Source: Euonymus europaeus (Eukaryota; Streptophyta; Magnoliopsida; Celastrales; Celastraceae). From it: DNA of 64,000 nt. A program made the position numbers and the translations under genes. The stretch spans positions 26,634,902 to 26,698,901 of the forward strand of contig OY756965.1 in assembly GCA_963580455.1 (NCBI GenBank), written 5' to 3'. Numbering within the stretch: the stretch's first letter is position 1; each line of letters begins with the position of its first letter. Positions 42,596 to 54,500 of this stretch are shown piece by piece. The notes beneath the pieces are model-generated. The model was not told the origin of the DNA and did not search any database. It saw only the letters and a program-made list of their open reading frames with translations.

Positions 42596-45500
42596 CTAGA
42601 GGAGTTCATCGTGGCTGGCATCAATCGGCGTGCCTGTCCTGGCCTGTGAGATTCGATTAGCATATATGGTAACTAACCGCAACTGTGTACTGTTAAGACC
42701 CTCCAAGTATGGCAAAAAGGCTTTTCCAAGCATGATATATATATCCACTAGACAGAACACAACAGTCTGCACAAAATATCAGGTAAAATAAATAAATAAA
42801 GATGAAATATCAAAGATATGACTAATATAATATATACTTTGTGAAGAAAATCCAGAAATTTGCAGAGCAATGTGCTGAAATATGTAAAAGAAGAAACCCC
42901 TTCCCAACAAGCTTAGATTAATGGGAGGTTTGGTGACTTTAACATCTAATGATGAATAGACGCAATTACAGAATCACTACAGCAACTAGCCAATAAGTCT
43001 TGTCAAACCACCCTTGCATGAAAAGCCAAGAACACGAGCTCATCAGTTTCTCTTTTGCAAAATATTTAAGGATTAATGTTGCACATTCATACAACTTTTC
43101 TTGTTCCCTTCTAAGGTTCAAAATCATATTTGTAAAGATGTGATCTTTTTAGGTTTGTCGGTTCCATTCTGTTCAAGTGAAAACAGAACAAACTTGTTAC
43201 TTCCAAATTCCAATATTTTCAACAGTGCCATAATCTAGACAAGTAAATCCAATTTCTAAGGGCTAGACCAACAATAAAGAGTTAAAACTGCCACAGAATG
43301 TGAAATGAATAAGAAATTCCTCCAGTAGGCCACACAAAGGAATATTGACATCATTACATAAACAATCCAAACACTCGGCAAGTAACTTTCAGCTCCTTTA
43401 CATCGCAGCCATAGCTTACAAGAATATCAAGTTCTGAAATGATTAGGCATTTCTTTGTACTTTACTGAAAAAATTATGAACATAAGTAAACACAAGTACT
43501 ACCTTGCGAACATCTGCACTCTGGTTTCCAAAGGCTTCAAAAAGTGCAGGCAAGAAAGATGGCAACTGGGTCATCAATTCTTCTTGTGAGAGCCGACCTA
43601 CAAGCTGAAGGGTAAAGCAATGATTTTATAATCGTCAAAAATAACAGCGACAAAATTAATGGTACAGTTTCAGATGGAAGATTCCAAAGAACATACCTTC
43701 GTCAAACAGTTTATGCAGGTCACAAGAGTTTTCTCGTCTTCACTAACCGACAAAGGAACAATAACCTGCAACATCAATTATTGATAATAAAAACTATCAA
43801 GGAACCAATCAGACAATCATATTTTCCACAGAGCATGGATAGGATAAAAGACAGTCCCTATACTCCAGGATTTCCAAGTAAAGCATGTGCGTGCACATAC
43901 ACAAAATGCCTGCATATATGTGCATAAAGACCAGCACTGTGTGTGTGTGTGTGGAAGAGTGAGAGTTCAAGAATGACATACACTCAAACATCTGAATGGA
44001 TCATAATGCAATAAAACAATGGTCAGGCAGTGCTCAGCTTCATTAGAGACCTGGATAAAGAACAGAAAACATAAGATACAGATAGCAAAAGTTCAAAAAA
44101 CTAAGTCAAAGGATCAGCTAAGAAAAATGTTAACTACTTTGGGAACAATATCTTTGGTAACATGAAGCAACTTTTCGATCACGATCTCGACAGAATCTTC
44201 CATGGCATCCTTCTAGAAGCATGACAAAGAAAGTAATATCACCAAAAGCACCTAGAATACTAAAATGCTCATAAGCAAAAGCACTTGCTTATGTCAAAAC
44301 ATTAGTAAAGGAAATAAACAACAGACCTGATTTTTAAGCATCTCAATAATCAATGAGAGCGCAAGCTCCCGAATGGACGAGTCAGAATCATCCAAAACCT
44401 CAATTACAACTGTCAAAATCTGATTGAAGTACTGCAAATACATGATTTACAAAATCATTCACAAACATAAATAAAAGACACCATAGCACAACAATCGTAA
44501 ATCTAATGACAAAATAAGATTGATACACATTAAAGAATAACATAGTAGACCGTTTCATAGGCAACAATTTGATGATACTAACCACATCAAAGAAGAAACA
44601 ACCACTCATGAGAGTTAAATAGTTGACATAAAATATTTTTTCCCTGAACTCTTTAGTAGCAGCTTTGTACTCCAAACATAATGTATTTTAGGTAATACCA
44701 TTGTGTCAGCAAATTAGATACTAACCCAATCTGCTTATCCATGTGGAGAACATGTTCATCACAAGGCAAGACAAATAATGATCTTGATAGACAAATTCAC
44801 AACCGACACAGTAAATTCCGGACTAGGTTGCTCAGTTATGACCACAAAGCATTTCTCCATAAACTGAGATATTACCTTGGACCAAGTAGAGTGATCATTA
44901 GCAACAGAAACCTCAATTAGTTGCTGTATAGAACCACGCTTACTTGCAGGAGTTTCATCATCACTATTGCAAATCTACAGACAAAATAAAAATCAATTTT
45001 CATCAACTAGGAACCCAACATTACTTTCTTTTGAATGAGTATGCAAGTGTTCAAAAAATATAATAATTGATTCACAAATACACAGTAGAATTCTGATTAC
45101 CAAGAGAAAATTTTGATGTTACAGAACTTACCAGGTGAAGAATTTGAGGAATGCTAGGACCTGTATCTTGCATGGAGCTAATGTTCACTGATGCAGGTTT
45201 ATTATTATGGTCCAAGCCAGGGGAAACACCATTTTCATACCCAAAGCCTTCAGCCACCCCCAGGATTTCAGAATTTATTTGACCATTCATGTCTACAGGT
45301 GCAGCAGATAAACCCTCCAGGTTTAAAATAGTATTTACATTTTCCAGCCGGTCAGTATGAGACGTGCTTTGGGTAGTGCGATGGTTGGCATAAGGTACAT
45401 CCTTATTTTTTAAACTATGAACATCAGGGGTAGAAGTCCCAAAATTCAGATAAATATTCTCCTTAACTTCTTCAGAAGTTACATTTCCCATACCACCAGT

Positions 45501-48500
45501 GCTTAAGGTTGATTCTTGTGTAGAAGACCATTTCCGACTGTCAATCGAACTAGCAGAATACCTTCCAAAGTAATAACTCTTTTTTGATGCACCAGCATAT
45601 CCTCCGTCCTCAGAAGAAGTCCCAACAACATCAGATGGGTCATAAAAGGATTTGGGACGTCGCTCTTTCTTGTTTTGTAAAAAGTTCATCAGGTCCACTT
45701 CAATACGAGGAGTGTACTGCTTAAGCGCTCGTCTCAAGGAATTTTGTTCTTCAACTGATAAACTAAGTATGAAATTGAGAACAGCTGTCGAATCGAAGTG
45801 GGAATAGACAGAGATAATGCAGCTGATAGCTGCTTCCTTAAGCTTGGTGTTCTTATCATGAACTAGTGGTGTCAGCTTAGCAAGCCACAATTTCAAGATG
45901 CCAATATTACTGGCACCATCAGAATTCATTGCATTCTTGTTAAACGAACTAATAGCAAACTCAATGACAGCCAATTTGGCCTTTGGTGACCTCTGTTCAT
46001 CAAGGGAACGAAGCAATGCAGGTAGCAGAGAATCAATACTATATGTTTTGCTAACAATTTCCAAAGTTGTTGAGCAAGGTTGCCTAACCAACTCTTTTGG
46101 GTCAATCAACCTTGAGAAAACATGAGGTAAGATCCTTTCCATGCAGCTCTCAAATGGCTTCCGGAAAGTTGGAATAATATCTGCAAGGGTTGAGAGAGCT
46201 GCTTGGGCAACTTTATGGTGGGGATCATCTAAATGCTGGAAAAACAACTTCATTACCTTCTCAAAATGTTGGATCACTTCTTGAATTCCCTTTGGCCCAT
46301 GCTGTATCAAAGATCGCAGATAACTAAAAGCAGCAACCCTAGCACACCAATCAGAACTTGGACTCAAACCCTCACCTAAAGCATCATTCAAAGATACTGG
46401 ACCTTCTACATAGTTTGAAATCTCTCCAAGTTGGCTATCATCAAAACTCTTTCTCCTGCCAGCAGACATTCGTCCAGTGACATTCTTTCTTAAAAGTGGC
46501 CTCTGGAAATTAGGTATGTGGCTGTTCTGTGATTCCCTAATGTTTGCATCTCTGTAAGGTGTATCAATGTATTGCCTGTCCATGTGAGGGTTCATATGTC
46601 GCCTAGCCTCCCTAATTTCATTGTTCTGTTCAATTGAACCTCTTTCTTGCAGCCTTTCAGAAGTCGTCTTAGCTGAAAATGAAGATAGTGTAGGCAAAGA
46701 TTCAGCTGCCAGATTACTGTGATATGATAGCGTCCCAGAATCTTTGGAAGCTTGAATCTGGGTAATGATATCAGACAACATCAATCCACCATTGTGGTTG
46801 CGACTTTTATTGATACCAGAGGCAGTTGATGCTAAGGTTAATGAATTTGTGAGGCTATTTGAAGCTGGAACAGCAAGAGGGAAAGGCGGATCACGAGAAG
46901 ATGGAGTGTCAACTCCTGCACTAGGAGGAATAAGAAAGAAATTTAGCCGCTCATAAGAATCATCCCATTTTAACTCATTAGTTCTTTTGAGAGTGAATGA
47001 TTATCAAATGATAAAAAAAACTAACAGTCAAACTTAGCAGATTTTTTTTAAAACAAAAATTAGGCAGCAATTCTTCAGTACCTAGATCCAAACTAGACGA
47101 TCTGAGAGTTGAGGAGTTGTGTTTCTCAGAGAGTTGCAATCCTCTAAGCATGCTTTCAATTGCAGTCACCTTCTGTTTGCTCGAATGAAGCACGCTTTCA
47201 AGACTACGTTCTGTTCCTTTACCCGAGGACCTTGCTTGTGAAAGAAGCAGACCAGAGGAAAGTGATGCACCGGAGGATAAAGTCGAACTTCTGTCCATGG
47301 AAACTATAGCAGAAGTTCCATATCCAGGCAAATTTGGATTAGAAGCCTGAGAAGTAAATGGTGTATGTGAGCTTCTATCACGGAGAGAAGGAGAAGCATA
47401 TCGCCTATGCATGCCCCCATCCTCTTCATTTATAACCTGCAATGAATAAGGGAGAGTGAAGAAGTTTACATTACCCTTAAAGTCTTGCCAATGAAGTTAG
47501 AAGCATATAGAAAAACCAAATACCCTTTGAATTGCTGGATCAAAGGAAGAAAATAAGCGATGAGAACGCTCCGGCCAAGTTTTTGCAAACATTCTGTAAC
47601 ACATTCTTGCAGTAGAACGAACCTGTCAAGATGCATAGACTTCTATTTGTTATGGCAATTGATAAAACATGAAAGTCCAGAAGAAAAATGTAGCGACTCC
47701 TTGTATAAAGATAGCACAAAGAAATCAAAAAACACCCTAAAGAACAAAGATCAATACAAAGAATCTAAATCATCTCCAAGAAAAATATGGAGCCAATTGA
47801 AGGTATTACACAGAACTCGAGTTTGGAGACCAATCTTTACAATGAGGCACAGTATCAAACTATCAATTAGCATCCACACCAGAGCTATAAGACAGACCAA
47901 ATACAAATCAGTTACTGGAATATCTATAATGTCAGATTCAAAATACAAGTACCTCACTCATTGCATCCGCTACGCAACACCTTATTAGATCTTCATATAG
48001 GTCAGCTGATCGCTGTATTTCAGGAGCATCAGGCCAATGTTCTAATATCAAAAATGCATACTCACAACACCTGCAACACACAAAGAGAGACATCATTGAA
48101 ACTAAACCAATATCTGTTAGAAATAAATCTTTAAGAATCAGTTGCACTGCAATACCTTGCACGGAGTATAGCATTACGGTCATTTTTTGCAGAATCTGAT
48201 ATTCGAGGAAGTACACGAGCAACTTTACAGTTACGAAGCATCTAGCCCAGGAAAGGAAGAAATAAGCAAATTTGACAGGAAAAATGTAAACTAACAACAA
48301 ATTAAATGCAATTACCGTCTTTATGCAGTTATCAGCAGACTCTGCAATTACAAGCACCGTGATCACGACCAGCTTGAAAAGGACCTGATATTCATACAAT
48401 ATTATGAACAAAAGTTACAAGCATGAAAAGACAGTAATAATTAACCAAAAAAATCTGGTTTAACTTACTGGAATGAACATCTCAGCACATGCTTCAAAAT

Positions 48501-51500
48501 CTCCTAAGAGCTCCTTTGATAAATAGGATAATAAATGGCAAGCCTATATAAGAAAAAAAAATCGGGTCATCAATGACCAAGGATACAGCCAGTGATGTAT
48601 CACAAAGGCCAGATTTATATCAGACTTGACATTATCTTGACATAATTTTGATACCAAAGGATCTTAAGAGTCCCTTGTGTTAGTTGAAGAAAACTTATCG
48701 GCATAATCGAATAGGCAAATAGTGAAGATATCAATTGCAAGGTGTCATCCATATAATTACAGTATTGTTCAGGAAAAAAAAATCAGCACCAGCTACCGAA
48801 AGACATTCTACAAGAAGTTGAGAAAGATGAGCAACAAGAATTTGCAAAATAAGATCCAAGATAAATTGGATTGAGCAATTCCCGCCAATCCTCTGAACAA
48901 GGAGGAGCTACAAACAAGAACATGGACCAGACAGCAAATGCATGTGCTAACTTACCTGCTTCACTATGCTAGATCTTCGATCAGATAATTGTGTGCTCAA
49001 TGGCCCACCAAGTTGCTTCAAGAGACCACGAAAACAAGGATAGTCAGCGGCACCTTCAAGAAAGAAATTATAGGGGACAGATATATCAGCATCTGTCCTC
49101 AACTGAAACTGTAAATTATGGTATTTGTACATGCCCATGCCATTTCACCAAGCAATGAAAATAAATTTGATAAAAAAAAAAGAGCCAGATTTCCGGTCAC
49201 AAAAATGAATAGGTAAACAAAATAGCTTGGCAGAGTGGGTAAAATAAAAGAAAATAACGGCAGGACGCAAAGGATCTTGGATCCGACACATTATTTTTGG
49301 TTAAAGAGTTTATGTATGGACCTCATACTTGGCATATAGGAAAAGGAGCAAGAATGAGACGCAAACCTCCAACAATAAGCGCTTCGACTCTCTGCATGGC
49401 GGCAATGCGGATAGACCAGTCCTTTTCTGGCACCAAGGTAGAAGCAATCTTCTCAAATTCCCTAACGAGCTCCTTTTCCGAGTACACTTTAATTGCCTCA
49501 ATGGGTTTTTCACTGACATCACCTTCGCCTGCACAGCAAGAGAAAGATATTTCATCAAATTAATCATGATGCTTAAGAAGTATACACAGAATTTCAAAAT
49601 GCCACGTTACAATTCACACTACTATCTCAGCAAATCCTCCCACAACATGAACACTAGTCTTTACAGTTAAGCCTTTAATGTCTCCAACACTTGATTAGTT
49701 TCTCTTCATTATTCCAGAGGAGGAATGCTTACTTATCACATCCCATTAGGGTCATAAACAATAGACAACACTGAATGTTAGAACCAAGTTCTGCAAACAA
49801 GAAGTAATTAATGACATTTGTCAAATAGCAAAAATAATCAACACCAGAGAACAACCTAAAGGATGCAATCTTGAGTAAATGGACCTATCTTCCTCCCTTC
49901 ATTGCTTTTCTAACTTCATTTGGAAAAATGATGGTACTAAATTTGCCATATATAATATATACAAGTATCTACAGATGAAACAGCAGGGTCCCAAACCTCC
50001 AAACAGAGAATTCTCTCTTGAGGAACTCCTGGCCTTCGGACTACTTCTCTTGGAATTTTTGCTTGTAGGCTTCATCTCTCCAACAGGATAATTACTTGTA
50101 AGTCCATCTGAAGAGTGAATTTGTGGTTCAATTCTCTCTAGCCGGGCATTAATATCTTTCATCTGCATTAGTGCATTGCATCAAGATTAGAATAATGTAA
50201 ATTAAAATAACTTCATTTTCAACAACAACAAAAAAAAACTACTAATATAAAACGAGACTCTTCACTCAATATCATATTAAAAGCAAACAGCTACAGCAAA
50301 AAATAGATATTTCAAAATATAGCACAAGGAAACAGTAACTGGGAATAAAAAATTCACCATGGACATAGGAAGATTATGGCGTAGAAGCTCATCACGAAAT
50401 TGAAGCCCAGCTTGCGTATACATCTCCTGAAAGGAAAATGGTATCATGATCAAATTAGAGGTCCATAGTTACATTGGCAGAAGAACTTTCAAAACGTCAC
50501 TGGCATCTCAACAAGACTACAGTAAAGCACAAATAGTCTCAACGATTTAGAAACCACATGAGATTTCTATACGACATAAAAAAACTCATAGGTTCTAACA
50601 GAATGTAAATGTCTCTGGATACCTACTATCAAACAGCCACAGAATTAAAAAGGTGACAAAGAGTGGTTACTGAAAGTCCATCGCCACAAAACAAGACCCT
50701 TTTTTCCTTTATTTTTTGTTTAACTGAAGAAAAAAAGCCCCCCATTAACAAGGAACACAGTCATCACCAGACCTCAGCCCCTCACCCTCAACCAATTGCA
50801 GTTGCTGCATTTATGTACAATTCTCAATCATGAATCCAAATACATGAGGCAAGGAGAAAAACTATCATCATGCAAATCAATAATGCCTAGAAGGAAGTAA
50901 ACCCACACAACCTCTAATTTCTCCAGCTTAAAATATGCTACTAGAGGACCTTAGTTCAATGATAAGGTTTTTTCGGAGTAATTAAAAAAAAATGCAACAG
51001 ATACAACCCATGATAATGTATCATGAAAACATTATCACAACAATGCATACTGGATTTTCAAATTGAGAGAGATCGAGAATTCTAACTATTTCTTATGTTC
51101 ATGGACCCAATTCAATTCAGTGGGATCTTTCATTCACATTTTCATAACGTTTTATAAAACTCTTCAAATCGTGAACTTTGAGTATCCTACTTTCATGTAA
51201 TTCATAGGGTTCAACAGGCAAATGATTTTTCAAGATCAAGGGTGTAGTCTTATTTGTAGTAGCGTAAAATGAAAACAAAGTTTTAACATTAAAATACATT
51301 AATATCATTTTTAGTGTAAAGCTATATTAATATCACAACATGATCATGTGCAAAGATAGTTAAGATCTGAGGAGTGCCACAGACCTCAATGCATGCTATA
51401 GCTGCTTCTCTAACCCCATGATTTAGGTCGGTCAACATCTGCAAAATCTGGTAAGAACATAGAAGTAAACAATGATTTCCTTTATAATCTAAGCTTAAGA

Positions 51501-54500
51501 AAGAAAAAATGCCGGTATCCTGCATCAGGAATTCCGGTGTATCATACAGGTGGAAGAATAGCACGCTGAAGAGGGAGCTCGGTGGATGCAAAAAGACCAA
51601 TTGAGGATGTGACAGTCCGAGCAAACTCTTCTCGGACTCTCCAACTTTTATGTGTCCATGCATAAGAGCCTGCTCTTTCAACGATGATAGTTGGAGAAGA
51701 AACCTGAGGCACAAAGACACGAAATGCATTTGTAATGAGCAAGCAATGAAAGTATTTTTGTTCTATTCCCTTTGTTGATTTTCCCATTCCCTTTAGTGAT
51801 GTCATTAACAGAATTCGAGTTCAAAAAATCAGAAATAGTAGGGTTAATTTTTTTTTAAAGGATCGAGTTCCAACATGAGAACGTCATAAAGAAAAATAGG
51901 AGAGGAAAAAATTCTGCAACTTCAATGAATAGAAGAATATATCCATAAATATCCACAAAAATACATAAGCTGCAATTCAAATAGAGCTGCAGAAGGGGAA
52001 AAAAATAGTCTGCAAAACTTAAACCATGAAGTAGAATAAAAATAACATCGTAGGATAAAAGGAAAATGCAACACAAATTGTCAACCATCACACACTACAA
52101 TATTCAAGAGCCCAAGAGTTTGATATTTGTATTTTTGTACCACATTTAATCATATATTTTCAATCACAATTCTATTATTTTGAGTTGATATTATGAGAAT
52201 TAGTGCGTTTTTTATGCAAGGATGTTGGTATGAAGAAAGGGTAAAAATTGGAGCACATTTTAAAAAAAAATATTTTGGGCACCCTTTAGACGCTCGAGCG
52301 TGGATCCAACACCAGAATATAGCATCATACCAGTGCAGTGCATCATTCCCATGCCCTTTCAATGCTCGAGTGCCAGATTCATCAGACGCGATTTTTTGAG
52401 TTAAAAATCAGAGAAACCTATTCCTATTTCGCTTTTAATTTGTTTGCACGAGTAGGAATAGTCTAGGGTTGATTGAAGGAAGTTTCCTAAGCCTTGTATT
52501 CAATATAAATAGGTCTCTAAACCATGGTTGTTATAATCGCATTAATCGCAATTCAATTAATGTGATTCGACTCGACTCGACTTTTATGGATCACGATACA
52601 AATCGTGCTTTGAATCGCATCTCACAGTGAATTGCATGATTCAGTTTGTGAATCGGTGGAATCGTCTGAATCGACAATAACGATTCAAAAAATTGACATG
52701 ATTCACAACAAAAAAGATAGAAAATTCTGAATTGCTGGTGAGTTTCACTAGAGAGAAACCAGAGACTTGGAAAACTCCGATAATTTCTGAAGAAAGGATA
52801 ACAAATGGTGCGCAACAACCCATAAAGAGTGGGCCCTTCTCTAACCGAATTTTCACTAATTTAATAGTGGGCTTTGTGGCTTTTGAGGTGTGGTCTTGGC
52901 ATCTATGGACCATCTAGAGTTGGGCCCTTCTATGGCCCATTTTAAATTCATTTCAAATAAGCAAAAACTCACAAATTTAACTGTGGCTGGTATAAGATTT
53001 AATGTTAAATTGTCATTAATATTTTTTTTAATATCAGAAATTTATTTTATTTGACTATATATGTATATATAAATATATTTAATATATTATTAAAAATTGC
53101 GAATCTTACGATGCACGAATTGATACTATTCAAAATTCAAAATTCCAATGAATCGATTCATACGATTCAATGTGATTTGACAACCTTCCTCTAAACCTAA
53201 GAGAAGACAAACTTTAATTTACTGAATCAAATCACTCTCGCTTGTGAGAACGACTACCAAACTTCCTTAGTTCTAGCAATAAATTCATGGTTTCTTCTTC
53301 CTTTTTTTTAATGTTTATTATCATGAGTAGTAACTAAACTCCTCATTATGGTATGATTTAGCCAAGCATGATAATTGCAAATTAAATTCTTCCAAACTTT
53401 CAATTTGATTCATAGTTCTAGTTCCTAATTGTTGTGCTTTAAAGAATATTATTTGTTTACATTCACTGACCATCAATTAAATTCGCATATATACTCATCT
53501 AGCATAATCACGTAAACGATTCTTATTTATGTCTTTTGGTGGAACTAGAATTAGGGAGATTAGCTGCTCCAATCAAGGTTTAGGGGGGTTAATTGGTTGC
53601 ATGATTTTTCTGTTCTTAATGGGTTATTGATTCTAAATCTAAAGATTGTCATCAAACAGGATTAGTTTAGAATTAATAATACGTGTTGTCACGATCCATG
53701 GATCAACATAATTGAGAGAAAAACGACCTTAGAATCAAAATTATTTTTGTTGCTTCATCTTTATAAATTTGCAACGGGATTGCTTGGTGAAGATAATACC
53801 CTAGTTCCTTCTCTTATTGAATTTTTCACTCGTTTACTTAGTTGTTGGTACCCATAATTCATCACTCATCGTCATTAATTTAATTATAATTGTGATTTTG
53901 GTACAATATTAACTTGAACTTGTCACTGTGGTATCAACCTTGTATTTTCATTTTTTGTGCTACAATAGTACACTTGTGCACGTATGAGTATTTTCACATC
54001 AGTCCCTGACCGAATATTTTGTCTACATAACAGAACAAGAACTCATAATAGTAAAAGCTAAGTCGAATTTACATTTTCTCACTATACCCTCAATGGCATC
54101 TTAATATCTTATAGCCTGGATCGTCAACCCTTTCCCTCCAAATGCACAAATTATAACCTCTATTTTCCCCCATTCTCTTAAAAAGCATGGATCAAATTGA
54201 GATAGCAATAGCTAATTTGGGATTGGCTACATGATCCATTAGATAAATTAGTAGGAGCTGACAAACTGGATCGGTGAAGCTACCCTCTTTCCCAGTCATT
54301 TTGGTCTAATGCTACACTCTCCACCAAGTCCATAGAGCCTATCTCCTTTCTTATCACTTCCATTTCATTCACATCTCTTTAACATATCTACTTCCCTAAT
54401 TTTACCGCCTGTTCACACCATAGCACCAATATCATTTATACATTGTACAAGCCGAAAACATCTTAAACGATTTTCTCCCATCTTATCTTCATTGATGCTA

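Noticed and set aside
45898..46125. Plus-strand ORFs inside CLASP and the TRM-like gene
   Set aside because: They are antisense shadows of well-supported coding exons.
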